Shown piece by piece: positions 48,016-58,300 of a stretch of DNA of 64,000 nucleotides (the first letter of the stretch is position 1; each line of letters begins with the position of its first letter). The stretch is from RECG01 sp964444805. Lineage in GTDB: Bacteria > Bacillota_I > Bacilli_A > Acholeplasmatales > Acholeplasmataceae. A model generated the notes under the pieces. It had not been told where the DNA came from. It saw only the letters and a program-made list of their open reading frames with translations, and made no database searches. Where the stretch lies: contig CAYUIK010000056.1 of NCBI GenBank assembly GCA_964444805.1, positions 1-64,000 on the forward strand, written 5' to 3'. The position numbers and the translations under genes are program-made.

Positions 48016-49221
48016 TCAAAAAGCGTTAAAGAAATCTCTCGCTTTGACGACCCCTTCAATGAGAGCGTCACAATCACGCCTGTCGTTATAGACATGGAAG
48101 GATGCGCGAATCGTCGACTGAACGCCGAGAAATCGCGATACGAGTTGTGCGCAGTGGTGTCCGGCCCGGACACCGATATGATCCTGGTCGAGCACCGTTT
48201 GTGCGTCATGGGGGTGAACCCCATCGATATTAAACGTGATGATCGGATTTTCCGATGTCGGATTGTAGACGGTTACGCCTTCGATGGCTGCGAGCTTAGA
48301 AACCGTATATGCGTGCATACTCTTGGTATGTTGATGGATGCGATCAAAACCGATGCGGCGAATGAAGTCGATCGCCCCATGGAATCCGATCACGCCGGCG
48401 ATATTGGGTGTGCCCGCTTCGAAACGAAAGGGAGTATCCTTCCACGTCACATGATCGCGATCGACCTGGTCAACCATTTCGCCACCGAATTCAACCGGCT
48501 CCATCGCCTGCAAAAGATCTCGTTTTCCATAGAGTATGCCGATGCCCGTCGGTGCGAACATCTTGTGTCCCGAAAAGGCGAGAAAGTCGACATCGAGCAC
48601 GCGGACATCGAGCGGCATGTGCGGTGCCGATTGAGCGGCATCAAGAATGACGATAGCCCCTTTTTGATGGGCCAATCGGGCGATCCGGGCGATCGGTGTC
48701 ACGTACCCCATCACATTCGATGCGTGCGTGAGCGCGACGATGCGTGTCCGGTCGGTCAATACCGCGTCAAACGCATCGACCGTGATGCGTCCTTCCGCGG
48801 TTAAAGGAACGTAGATTAATTTAGCCTTTTTTCGTTTGGCGACATTCATCCAAGGTAAAACAGATGAGTGGTGTTCGAGTTCGCTCGTAATGATCTCATC
48901 GCCGGGTTGTATGCGATCCATAAAGGCGGATGCGAGCATGTTGAGCGATGCCGTCGTGCCACGCGTGAAGATGATCTCATCCTCACGTGCGTTTATGAAG
49001 GAAGCGAGCGCCTGTCGTGATTCCTCATAGAGTTTCGTCGTTTCATAGGCGAGAGCGTAAGCGCCGCGATGCGCGTTGACGCCGAGCTCACTGTTATAGT
49101 ATTGGACGCGATCAATGGCGTCCTGGACTTTGAGCGATGAAGCGGCGGAATCAAAAAAGATTAAATTGGGGTCTTTTTGATAGACCGGAAACGATTTTCT
49201 GATTTCAGTGACGTCCATCAT
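48016..49221 (-). CDS. sufS: Cysteine desulfurase SufS
   Basis: PLP enzyme mobilising sulfur from cysteine. The PLP Lys is in FSGHKMFAPTGIG (about 222), the catalytic Cys in RAGHHCAQ (about 357), and the substrate region ELEHHSSVLPW (about 120) is intact. 401 residues. Start overlaps the sufD stop as ATGA. It could also feed ThiI. Confidence 0.95.
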   Translation of the reverse strand: MMDVTEIRKSFPVYQKDPNLIFFDSAASSLKVQDAIDRVQYYNSELGVNAHRGAYALAYETTKLYEESRQALASFINAREDEIIFTRGTTASLNMLASAFMDRIQPGDEIITSELEHHSSVLPWMNVAKRKKAKLIYVPLTAEGRITVDAFDAVLTDRTRIVALTHASNVMGYVTPIARIARLAHQKGAIVILDAAQSAPHMPLDVRVLDVDFLAFSGHKMFAPTGIGILYGKRDLLQAMEPVEFGGEMVDQVDRDHVTWKDTPFRFEAGTPNIAGVIGFHGAIDFIRRIGFDRIHQHTKSMHAYTVSKLAAIEGVTVYNPTSENPIITFNIDGVHPHDAQTVLDQDHIGVRAGHHCAQLVSRFLGVQSTIRASFHVYNDRRDCDALIEGVVKARDFFNAF

Positions 49222-50093
49222 ATCCTCGCATGAACGCGTTCCATGAAACGGTCTTTGAGCACCTCATCATCGATTTCATCGATGATCGGTTTAATAAAAC
49301 CGTTGATGATCAACCGTTCGGCTTCGATACGCGTCAATCCTCTACTTTGTAAATAATAGAGCGCTTGTTCTTCAATCTTGCCAATCGTCGCGCCGTGACC
49401 GGCCTGAACGTCGTATTCGTCGATCAATAAAATCGGATTCACTTCGACTCTGGCCTCATCGGACATGATGATCCCTTTGAGCGTCTGATAGGCATTGGCA
49501 TTTTTCATGCCCCTCTCGATTTTTTCAACGCCATTTAGGACGATCTGTCCATTTCGATTGGCAATCCCGATGTTTTCCATTAAACCGTAGGTATTTTTCG
49601 CTGTGTGGTCGATGAAAACATCGATACTCTGAATATTGTCTAGACTCGAGACGGTAATCGAACGCATCTTGGCTTCCGCACCTTCTTGGGCGAGTTCGAG
49701 CCTAATCTTGGCATCGAGACGATGACTGACGAATCCACCGATCACATCGATCGAGGCGTCCCTTTGAACTGTGATTTTTTGCTCGAGCGTCGCTTCTGGA
49801 GCATTCAGTTCGCTAATCAAGATGTATTTGACCGAACTGTTTTCTTCAGCAAGAAGCGAAAGCGAAAAATGATCGTGCGAACCGGGTCCTTCACCGATCA
49901 GTTCGACGAGGACTTTGACCTCAGCGTGTTTTTGAACAACGATTTCGAAGGGTCTGTTCGTATCATCCGAAAGGATAACCTTGACTGGGTCTTGGTCAAG
50001 CCTTTTGTCGGAGATCGTCAACCGCCCAGCGGAAAACCGAAATCCGGGTGGCAGTTTTGTCGTTGTTTTTCCCCTGATTTCGATGGTTTTCAT
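49218..50093 (-). CDS. sufD: Fe-S assembly protein SufD, short form
   Basis: Second scaffold protein of the SufBC2D complex. The C-terminal core is clear: ILLIDEYDVQAGHGATIGKI (about 217) and YYLQSRGLTRIEAERLIINGF. At 291 residues it is much shorter than the usual 400-440; the N-terminal helical part is largely absent. It overlaps sufC and sufS by 4 bases each. The beta-helix core seems complete, so it is likely functional. Confidence 0.9.
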   Translation of the reverse strand: MKTIEIRGKTTTKLPPGFRFSAGRLTISDKRLDQDPVKVILSDDTNRPFEIVVQKHAEVKVLVELIGEGPGSHDHFSLSLLAEENSSVKYILISELNAPEATLEQKITVQRDASIDVIGGFVSHRLDAKIRLELAQEGAEAKMRSITVSSLDNIQSIDVFIDHTAKNTYGLMENIGIANRNGQIVLNGVEKIERGMKNANAYQTLKGIIMSDEARVEVNPILLIDEYDVQAGHGATIGKIEEQALYYLQSRGLTRIEAERLIINGFIKPIIDEIDDEVLKDRFMERVHARI

Positions 50094-50860
50094 GTCGTCT
50101 TTTCATCCTCTAGATCGATCCCGAGTTCTTCGCCGATCCACTCGTAACCCCTTTGATCGATCTTTTCTATGAGTTCACGGCCACCGCTCATCACGATTTT
50201 GCCATCGATCATGATATGGACAAAATCGGGTTTAATATGGTCAAGGATACGTTGATAATGGGTGATCAGGATGCACCCGAATGCGTCATCGACGAGATCA
50301 CTCACGTTTTCTCCTACGACCTTGAGGGCATCGATGTCGAGACCGGAGTCGATCTCATCTAGAATCGCAAACTTCGGTCTGAGCACTTTGAGTTGTAAGA
50401 TTTCATTACGCTTGCGTTCTCCACCGGAGAATCCTTCGTTCAAATAACGGTGCGCGAGATCATCGCGCATCTTGAGTTCCTGGACGACCTTTTCATACTG
50501 CAGCGCGAATTCGATGACGTTGATGTCCTTTTGTTTGGTCGCCTTAAGGGCCGAACGCATAAAGTCGCTATTGGTCACCCCAGGCACTTCAGCGGGATAC
50601 TGCATCGCGAGAAAAAGACCCGCGCGAGCCCGTTCATCGACTTCGAGGTCGAGGAGATTTACTTGATCGAGATACGCTTCGCCCTTCGTGACTTGATATT
50701 TCGGGTGCCCCATCAGAGCACTTGCAAGAGTCGATTTACCGGTACCGTTCGGTCCCATGATCGCGTGTACTTCACCGGAATTGACGATGAGATTGACGCC
50801 CTTCAAGATTTCTTTGCCTTCGATCTCTACGTGAAGGTCTTTGACTTCGAGTTTTGCCAT
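50090..50860 (-). CDS. sufC: Fe-S assembly ATPase SufC
   Basis: ABC-type ATPase of the SufBC2D complex. Walker A GPNGTGKSTLA (about 36-46), signature GFSGGERKRNEIL (about 143), Walker B AILDEIDSGLDID and His in LITHYQ are intact. 256 residues. First gene of the operon, AGGAGG site. Confidence 0.96.
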   Translation of the reverse strand: MAKLEVKDLHVEIEGKEILKGVNLIVNSGEVHAIMGPNGTGKSTLASALMGHPKYQVTKGEAYLDQVNLLDLEVDERARAGLFLAMQYPAEVPGVTNSDFMRSALKATKQKDINVIEFALQYEKVVQELKMRDDLAHRYLNEGFSGGERKRNEILQLKVLRPKFAILDEIDSGLDIDALKVVGENVSDLVDDAFGCILITHYQRILDHIKPDFVHIMIDGKIVMSGGRELIEKIDQRGYEWIGEELGIDLEDEKTT

Positions 50861-50934
50861 GAGTTCCTCCTTAGTTCAACACATCCATTATATAATAATG
50901 CGCACCGTTTTACCATTCAAACGCTATGAGGCGG

Positions 50935-50963
50935 ATTTTACCAAAAATATACGAATAAGGAAA
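50935..50963 (-). promoter_or_regulatory. Possible suf promoter overlapped by a cre-like box
   Basis: Minus strand: -35 TTTCCT (50958-50963), 17-base spacer, extended -10 TGGTAAAAT. A box TGAAAACGTTTCCT (50958-50971, minus strand) matches the cre consensus at 12 of 14 positions. A second TATAAT-like run at 50890-50896 is also possible. Both calls are weak. Confidence 0.38.
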
Positions 50964-50982
50964 CGTTTTCATACGCATGGGC

Positions 50983-51012
50983 CTGACATTTTACCGGCCA
51001 ATATTATATAAT
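50983..51012 (+). promoter_or_regulatory. Orphan promoter facing away from suf
   Basis: CTGACA (50983-50988), 18-base spacer, TATAAT (51007-51012), on the plus strand where no protein gene follows. It is the proposed promoter of the small RNA. Confidence 0.55.
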
Positions 51013-51018
51013 TAGATT

Positions 51019-51186
51019 GTGAGACGCAAAGCTTTTCTTTTCGTCCACAACATCTATTTTTCTCCCCCCAATACTTGGCGCTGACCTCGCTTTGTTGACC
51101 TTCGAATGACTGCCATCACATCGTAGGTTTCGCATAAAAAGGTCATTCTCCCAAAAAAAGGACCTCACGTTGAGGTCCCTTTTTTT
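51019..51186 (+). ncRNA. Candidate small regulatory RNA
   Basis: About 168 bases between an orphan promoter and a strong terminator, with no open frame of note. Predicted hairpins: GACG.AAAG CTTTT CTTT.CGTC (51023-51045), CCAA/TTGG (51068-51078), GAATGAC (51104-51110) / GTCATTC (51142-51148), and the terminator GGACCTCA CGT TGAGGTCC with T run (51160-51186). A C-rich single-stranded stretch (CTCCCCCC, 51062-51069) could bind ribosome-binding sites. The 3' end is antisense to the OppF-like stop region. No known family recognised. Confidence 0.5.
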
Positions 51187-51187
51187 A
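51151..51187. terminator. Bidirectional terminator for the OppF-like gene and the candidate sRNA
   Basis: Eight-base perfect stem GGACCTCA / TGAGGTCC with a 3-base loop and seven T on either strand. The TGA stop of the minus-strand gene lies in the hairpin. Confidence 0.88.
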
Positions 51188-52634
51188 TGTCAGGATATCG
51201 TCTTTTCAAATGTGCGAGTTCTTTCTTCGAGGCGGACACGAAATGCCCGTCGCCTACTTCCACCCAGAGAGGCGGATCCTTTGGATCATGGGGATGCGCC
51301 TTGATCGGATCATAGGTCGTTGGCCTTTTGCGTGTATTCTCAAGCTTGTTTCTCATGGTATTCATGAGTGTTCTCGTATACGGATGCAAAGGATGTTCAA
51401 AAACAGATTCCGTTGGACCGAGTTCAACGAGTTTTCCGTAATACGTTATCGCGATTCGGTCACTGAAGTGCCTGTGTATTTCTAGATCGTTGGAAACGAA
51501 TATGATCGACATATCATAGATTTTCCTGAGGTCATCGAGTAAATTAACGATTCTCGCCTGAGTCGAACGGTCGAGCGACCGAACGGGTTCATCAGCAAGC
51601 AACAACCGCGGTTTCAAGGCGATTGCTCTGGCGATACTGATTCGTTGGCGTTGCCCGCTCGAAAACTCGTGGGGATAGCGATTGAGATGATCGTCGGTCA
51701 ATCCGACGTGTTTGAGAACTTCTTGAACACGATCTTCGATTCCCTTTTTGATTCCCTGAAGCTTAAGACCTTCGGCGACGCTCTCATATACGGTCATGCG
51801 CGGATCGAGCGACGTGACGGGGTCGTTAAATATCATCTGTATCGCTTGATTGAACGCATCCTGTTTCAAACCGCTGTTATCGCGATGGATTCGCTTGATT
51901 TCCCTTTGGATCGACTGAAGCTTTTTATCATACGTTTCTTTGAGTTCTTTAATCTTTGCCCGGTCCTTCTGATAAGCGTGCGGATTGGCCTTGGCGTCCG
52001 CTTTGAGATCTAGGAGTTGCTTGCGTCTTTCGGCCTTGATGGCACGAATCTTCTTTTCCATCAAAGCTTTTTCAATCGTGATCTTGTCGAGACTTTCCTG
52101 TTTGATTAAAACGATCTGATTGGACGTACTGTTGATCTGCGACAACTGTTCGCCTTGTTCGGTCATCTCACGTAGTTGCCGTTTCAATCGGATGATTTTA
52201 TCTTGTCTTTCCAGAACCGTTTTCGCGCGTGTTTCCTGAAAACGATACTTCGCTTCGGCGATTTCATCGCGGGCACGATCCTTTATCGCTTTTCGTTTCA
52301 TGCGTTTCGGGTGTTGCGCGAAACACTCTCGATCACGCATATCCCTGATCCTTCGCTCTTCTTCGTAGAGCGACAACGCCCCTTCTTGGATCGTCTTGCC
52401 CTCGAAACGGATCTTGCCATCGGTCAGATCGGTCAACCGAATGATCGATCGAATGATCGTCTGGTTGCTTGCGCCGCCATCTCCGGCCATGCCGAACACT
52501 TCATCGGTATGAACATCAAAAGAAACGTCATCCACGTGAAAAACGGTAAGCTCGTGCTTGCCGGTGATGACGCGCTCGTATTGTTTCAAGTTCTCGACTT
52601 CGAGGAGTTTCCTTTTTTCTACCATCTGACTCAC
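51165..52634 (-). CDS. Degenerate OppF-like ABC ATPase with a long coiled-coil insertion
   Basis: 489 residues. The second half is like the oligopeptide ATPase OppF: Q-loop MIFNDPVTSLDPRMTV (about 266), signature FSSGQRQRISIARA (about 320), Walker B LLLADEPVRSLD (about 343) and a C-terminal HPYTRTLM motif. But Walker A is broken (AGDGGASNQT near residue 50, no Lys), the H-loop His is Asn (VSNDLE), and a charged helical insertion of about 170 residues (95-265) separates the Walker A region from the Q-loop. No permease or OppA gene is nearby. Probably not a normal transporter ATPase. Confidence 0.8.
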   Translation of the reverse strand: MSQMVEKRKLLEVENLKQYERVITGKHELTVFHVDDVSFDVHTDEVFGMAGDGGASNQTIIRSIIRLTDLTDGKIRFEGKTIQEGALSLYEEERRIRDMRDRECFAQHPKRMKRKAIKDRARDEIAEAKYRFQETRAKTVLERQDKIIRLKRQLREMTEQGEQLSQINSTSNQIVLIKQESLDKITIEKALMEKKIRAIKAERRKQLLDLKADAKANPHAYQKDRAKIKELKETYDKKLQSIQREIKRIHRDNSGLKQDAFNQAIQMIFNDPVTSLDPRMTVYESVAEGLKLQGIKKGIEDRVQEVLKHVGLTDDHLNRYPHEFSSGQRQRISIARAIALKPRLLLADEPVRSLDRSTQARIVNLLDDLRKIYDMSIIFVSNDLEIHRHFSDRIAITYYGKLVELGPTESVFEHPLHPYTRTLMNTMRNKLENTRKRPTTYDPIKAHPHDPKDPPLWVEVGDGHFVSASKKELAHLKRRYPDIKKGTST

Positions 52635-52739
52635 CTATGGCGTATTGTATATGGATAGAATACCACAGATAGCAAGCAAATTCACGTTTTTTTTCGGTTT
52701 AATCGCCTATCAAATGCGTTTTTTGGATAGACCATATGT

Positions 52740-52773
52740 AAAAAAACACCGGCCATAATACCTATGGCCGGTG
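52740..52773 (-). terminator. Terminator after the S41 lipoprotein gene
   Basis: Minus strand: CACCGGCCATA, 5-base loop, TATGGCCGGTG, then seven T. An 11-base perfect stem. Confidence 0.92.
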
Positions 52774-52792
52774 CCCTTGTTATCGTGTGATT

Positions 52793-55210
52793 CTATTCGG
52801 AAAGAATGGATTCGAGCAGCGCGATCAGAGCTTCATCATCGAGAATGTCATTGATCGGATAATCCGGGGATATGCCGTCTTCGATGCTGAGATACGTATA
52901 TCCGTCGATTTCATTGCCGATGCGCGCACTGAGCACGTTATTCGTACTCATCGAAATGGCGGTACCTGTCGGCGAAATGATAATACCGATTGAAGATGCG
53001 CCACCACTCGAACGCGAACCGATCGTTGGAATACCGAGTTCCTTAGCCATTGATGCCATCAGGTTTGCCGCACTGAACGTCACGGAGGACGTGCTGACGA
53101 ACCAGTTGAAGTCATAGGCCTCGTAATCGCTTTCGATATAATAGGTTACCGCCGATCCGTCACCAGGGTTCTGGGAGTGATACTTGATCTGATCTTCCGT
53201 CATGTATCCGAAGATGCGAAGAACGGCACCGAGATTACCACCGGTATTATAGGTCAAGTCGACGATGACGTTTTCAACGGCTTGCGGCATACGGTCGAGA
53301 AGGTCCTTGAACTGATCAGGCGTATCAACAGTAAATCCTTGCAAGTAGATGATCGCCGTCTTATTGCCATCGATGTAACGAACTTCCGGAATCGATGCGA
53401 GCGATCCGAATTTGACTTCGAGTTCATCCTGATAGTCCCAAAGGCCATTGTAGAAGGATAGCGTGCGCGGTCCGACATCATCGATCGATAACGAACGCGA
53501 ATAATTGAGTGGGGCATAATAACCACCGAACGCATGGCTGGTATGGAGATCATCTAAGTCATAGGCGATCTTGAACATCGTTTCACTCAGGACCTCATTG
53601 TCGCGGGTAATGAGATTATTGACGTAGCCATAGAGGAAGTTGTAATAGGTTTCAACCCCCCGGTCTTCCTTGAGTCCGTAGAAATGGTCCAAGGCGAGCG
53701 CGAGGAAATGGAAGTTCGCTTCCTTAATCGTCAGATCGGGTTCCGTATCGTTGAATGAACTTTCGCGAACGAGATCGATGACTTCGGCGTCATCGCGGCT
53801 GAACGTATCGAAACCGATCAGTTCATCGCCATTGTAATAGACGTCATAGTAGACATCGCCCACGAAAATCAGGTTCAAAAGATGGAGGGGCATCAGGTAA
53901 GCGTCATCGGTTTCATCGATGACGAGGTCGAAGCGATAGTGATTGAGGTCGATCGTGACTTGTTCTGGATCGACGTAATCGGCATCGACATAGTTGAGGC
54001 CTTCACCATAATCGGTTTCCGTTGAAGCGATATAGTATCCGAAGAAATCGAACGAATTGACGGTTACCGTGTTCGCTGAAAAGTCGAGTTCAGCCCAGAG
54101 ATCTTCTTCAACCATCGTTCCGTCATAATCCTCGTATTCAACGGTATAACTAACCGTCAAAACGTCACCGACATAGCTGAATTCCAAGAGCTCGGTGTCG
54201 AGTGCGCCTTCAAGCATCATCAGGAAAGTTTCGACATCCATGTATGGCAGCGTTTCGTCATTGACATAATAGACATCGACTTCCGGTACGTCAGCAACCA
54301 CGTACTCTTCGGATGTTCCGGTAAAGGACATGACCGTCTTATCGGTGACAACGCCTTCTTCCCGCGGCATGATCGTATAGTCGAACTCGAACTGTTCGAT
54401 GTGACCGGTATTGATCGCGGTCAATTCGAGCGTGACTTCGACGGGTTCTTCGCCGATCGCCGGGCGGATCACGTAACCACGTGAGGTAATGACGCGGGGG
54501 TCACTGCTGGTCCAGAAGAAGAACGTACCGTTTTCGCCCATGGATGGGAAGACTTCGTTGAACTCCCATTCGATGTTTTCAACGTCCGTCTGGAGGTTTT
54601 GAACATTCTCAGGAACAATGTATTCGATTACGGTAACAGTAACGGTTTCAATCTCTACGTTACCCGCTTCATCGGAAACGCTGTAGGTCAAGTCATAGGT
54701 TCCCGGTTCTTCTAGGTTGACGTCGGAATCATCGACGACGATCTCATCCGTGAGATCACCATCAAAGAAATCTTCCGCTGTCACACCGGCAAGATAGTCG
54801 GGCAGGTCGTCACCGATCGTATACTCGAGATCGACAGCTCCGAGAATATCCGGTGCGACAAGATCGAGATCCGGTTCGATGACCGTGACGGTTATCGTCT
54901 TCGTCCGGACATTGCCGTCGTTATCGGTAACCGTAAATGTGACATCATAGACGCCCTCTTCGTTAAAGTCGAGATCGCCGCGGTCGACTTCGATCGAATC
55001 GGTGAGATTGCCGTCGACACGATCGATGGCGGTCACGCCGTCCAAAAGGTCGGGAACGTCTTCACCCATCGTGTATTCGATATCGGCAATACCATCGAAG
55101 ATCGGTGCGACAATGTCGCCATCCGTATCGAGTCCTTCACATGCGGCAAGCGTGAACACAGCCAAAAGGACGATTAATGCGATTAAAAAGTTGTTCATCT
55201 TCTTTTTCAT
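52793..55210 (-). CDS. S41-family peptidase lipoprotein with Ig-like repeats
   Basis: 805 residues, very acidic. Signal peptide and lipobox LAAC (Cys24) anchor it outside the membrane. Two DUF5011-like Ig repeats follow (about 36-112 and 118-190; each with DG(N/D)LTD and SDEAGN/TDNDGN-type motifs), then another Ig-like domain (about 200-285), an uncharacterised middle, and a C-terminal S41 (tail-specific protease-like) domain with VIVDLTYNTGG (about 655) and the probable nucleophile Ser in SVTFSAANLMAS (about 712), then SSGGASS. Monocistronic. Substrate unknown. Confidence 0.83.
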   Translation of the reverse strand: MKKKMNNFLIALIVLLAVFTLAACEGLDTDGDIVAPIFDGIADIEYTMGEDVPDLLDGVTAIDRVDGNLTDSIEVDRGDLDFNEEGVYDVTFTVTDNDGNVRTKTITVTVIEPDLDLVAPDILGAVDLEYTIGDDLPDYLAGVTAEDFFDGDLTDEIVVDDSDVNLEEPGTYDLTYSVSDEAGNVEIETVTVTVIEYIVPENVQNLQTDVENIEWEFNEVFPSMGENGTFFFWTSSDPRVITSRGYVIRPAIGEEPVEVTLELTAINTGHIEQFEFDYTIMPREEGVVTDKTVMSFTGTSEEYVVADVPEVDVYYVNDETLPYMDVETFLMMLEGALDTELLEFSYVGDVLTVSYTVEYEDYDGTMVEEDLWAELDFSANTVTVNSFDFFGYYIASTETDYGEGLNYVDADYVDPEQVTIDLNHYRFDLVIDETDDAYLMPLHLLNLIFVGDVYYDVYYNGDELIGFDTFSRDDAEVIDLVRESSFNDTEPDLTIKEANFHFLALALDHFYGLKEDRGVETYYNFLYGYVNNLITRDNEVLSETMFKIAYDLDDLHTSHAFGGYYAPLNYSRSLSIDDVGPRTLSFYNGLWDYQDELEVKFGSLASIPEVRYIDGNKTAIIYLQGFTVDTPDQFKDLLDRMPQAVENVIVDLTYNTGGNLGAVLRIFGYMTEDQIKYHSQNPGDGSAVTYYIESDYEAYDFNWFVSTSSVTFSAANLMASMAKELGIPTIGSRSSGGASSIGIIISPTGTAISMSTNNVLSARIGNEIDGYTYLSIEDGISPDYPINDILDDEALIALLESILSE

Positions 55211-55242
55211 TCAGGAAATTCCTCCTTTGTATACTTGTTTAT

Positions 55243-55270
55243 ATTTTACTTGAATTTTCGCTTTTGTCAA
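55243..55270 (-). promoter_or_regulatory. Promoter of the S41 lipoprotein gene
   Basis: Minus strand: -35 TTGACA (55265-55270), 16-base spacer, -10 TAAAAT (55243-55248). Confidence 0.68.
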
Positions 55271-55301
55271 ACGGTTCGACACATGATGTTTCCGATTTTA
55301 C

Positions 55302-55323
55302 AAAAAAAGGCGTGATGCCTTTT
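55302..55323 (-). terminator. Terminator after nifJ
   Basis: Minus strand: AAAAGGC ATCAC GCCTTTT then TTT; ends the bcp-nifJ unit. Confidence 0.85.
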
Positions 55324-55347
55324 CCTGTAACACTTGAAATACCCGTG

Positions 55348-58300
55348 CTATTCATCCAAAGAATAGTCCATTTGGAGATAGCGTTGATACATCTTCCAAC
55401 GTTTCTTGGCGTCCTGTAAGTTCTTATCGAGCAGGGCGGTAGCATGATCGGGATTGATCTGCGCGAGTTGGGCATAACGTGCTTCCGACAGGAGATAGTC
55501 GTGATATTTGTCCCATACGGGTTCTCTGCTGTCGATTTGAAGCGGGTTTTTGCCTTCGTCGATCCGTCTCGGATCATACCGGAAGGTCGGCCAGTAACCG
55601 CATTCGGTCGCGAGCTTCGCTTGGGCAAAGGAATTGGTCAGTCCACCCTTGATGCCGTGTTCGATACAAGGTGCGTAACCGATGATGATCGAGGGTCCTT
55701 CATAAGCTTCCGCTTCCTTGAACGCCTTGAGTACTTGTGCTGGTGATGCACCATGTGAAATCTGAGCAACATAGACGTGACCATAGCTCATCAACATGGC
55801 GGCGAGATCCTTTTTCTTGTTCGCCTTACCGGCAGCGGTGAACTTCGCGATCGATCCGCTTGGCGCAGCTTTGGAACTCTGACCACCGGTATTCGAGTAA
55901 ACTTCCGTATCAAGGACGAGAATGTTGACGTCCTCGGTATTGGCTACGACATGGTCGATTCCACCGAATCCGATATCATAAGCCCATCCGTCACCACCGA
56001 GAATCCATTGTGAGATCTTGACGAAATAGTCCTTGATGCTGAGCAGTTCCTTGGCGTAAGGGGCGTCGAGTTTCTCGAGCTCCGCGACCAAAGGTTTGTT
56101 GATGCGTTTCGTGACTTCGGCACTCTTGCGGTTGGCAAGCCATTCTTCTACGAGACCCTTAAGTGTCTCTGGCATCTCTTCCAAGTGATCGACCATCAGG
56201 GTCTGAACGCGATCTCGCATCGTTTCATAAGCGATGTGCATACCGAATCCGAACTCGGCGTTATCCTCAAAGAGGGAGTTCGCCCAAGCCGGTCCGTGAC
56301 CTTCGGCATTCTTCGTATAGGGGGCCGATGGGAAGGACGCTCCATAGATCGAGGAACAACCCGTGGCATTCGCAAATACCATATGGTCACCAAAGAGTTG
56401 CGTCAAAACTTTGACGTAAGCCGTTTCACCACAACCGGCACACGCTCCGCTGAATTCAAAGAGCGGTTGGTTGAAACTGACGTTCTTGGGATTGTTGGTT
56501 CCGATATTCTTATACGTGACGTCATTGAAGAAATAATCCGCGGTCTGTTGTGCACCCTTGGCGAGTTCGTCGCCGATCGGTACCATAACGAGCGATTTCT
56601 CTTTGGTCGGACAAACTTCGACACAGACGCCACATTCGGTACAGTCAAGCGTCGAAACCTGAAGCGAGAACTTGTAGTCGGTTAGACCCTTGCCCTTGGC
56701 GTCGATGAACTTCGTACCTTCGGGAGCGTTTGCAACTTCTCTTTCGTCGGCGAGGAACGAACGAATGACGGCGTGTGGACATGCAAAGACACACTGGTTA
56801 CACTGAATACAGTTCTCTTCTTTCCATTCGGGAACGAAGTTGGCGATTCCCCGCTTTTCATAAGCAGTGGATCCGTTTTCGATGTGCGCATCCTCATAAC
56901 CGAGGAACGCGCTAACCGGAAGCGAATCACCTTCGATGGCGTTGACGATGTCCGCGATCTTGCTGACGAAGCTCGGTCTTGCGTCCTTGACTTCGACCGG
57001 ATCATCTTCTAAGACAGCCCAACTCGGATCAACAGGCACTTCGACGAGGTGCGTATATCCCGCGTCGATCGCCTTGTAATTGAGCTCGACGATCGCTTGA
57101 CCTTGTCTTCCATAAGTCTTATTCGCGTACTCTTTCATATACTTGAGGGCATCATCGGCCGAAAGCAAGTGTTCATTGAGTTTGAAGAAAGCGGCTTGCA
57201 TGATCGTATTGAGACGACGTCCGAGTCCGATTTCATAAGCGAGTTCGGTTGCGTTAATAATATAGAGTTTCGCTTTCTTCTGAGCGAGTTGTCGCTTGAG
57301 TTTATTCGGCAAAAGCGTATCGATTTCATCCTTGGGTACGGCGGTGTTCAAAAGGAAGGTTCCACCTTCTTTAAGACCCTTGAGCATATCGTATTTCCGC
57401 AAATACGTATCCGTCGAACACGATACGAAATGCGGATAGTTGACGAGATACGTCGAGCGAATCGGATTCTTGCTGAATCTAAGATGCATCCGGGTAACCG
57501 CACCAGCCTTCTTAGAATCATAGGATGCATAGGCTTGCGAGTAAAGGTCGGTGTGGTCACCGATGATCTTGGTAATGTTTTTTGAAGCGCCGACGGTACC
57601 GTCGGAGCCGAGCCCGAAGAACAAAAGTTCGGTCGTATCCTTTTCCTCGATATCGAGGGAACGATCGATGGCAAGCGACGTATGCGTGACGTCATCGTCG
57701 ATTCCGACGGTGAACTGGTCTTTTTGATCGCCTTTGAGATTTTTGAAAACCGACAACAACATGCCCGGTGTCGTATCCTTCGATGACAGACCGTAACGGC
57801 CACCGATAATCTTCGGTTGATGGTCGGTGCCATAGTAGATCGCTTCAACGTCCAAAAAGAGTGGTTCGCGAATCGCACCCGGTTCGATCGTACGATCGAG
57901 TACGGCGATACGTTCAACCGTCTTGGGCATGGCCTTCATGAAATAGTCGGCCGAGAACGGACGATAGAGATAAACGGCGAGCAATCCGACTTTTTCACCC
58001 TTGTCCTGCAAGTGGTCGACCGCTTGCTTGGCAGAATCGACGACCGAACCCATGGCAACGATGACATCGGTCGCATCCTTATCGCCATAGAAGACGAACG
58101 GTGCGTACTCACGACCCGTGACTTTCGTAATCTCCTGCATGTAGTCGGCAACGATATCCGTCAGACCCTCGTAGCGTGACACTTGGAGCATCTTCGTTTG
58201 GAAATAAACGTCGTCGCTTTGTGCAGTACCCCGAGTTACCGGGTGTTGCGGGTTGAGTCCGCGCTTACGGAAAGCATCGACCGCATCCCGGTCGAGCAGT

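Noticed and set aside
47986..48804. 272-codon plus-strand open frame over sufS
   Set aside because: Antisense to sufS; no ribosome-binding site and no family features.
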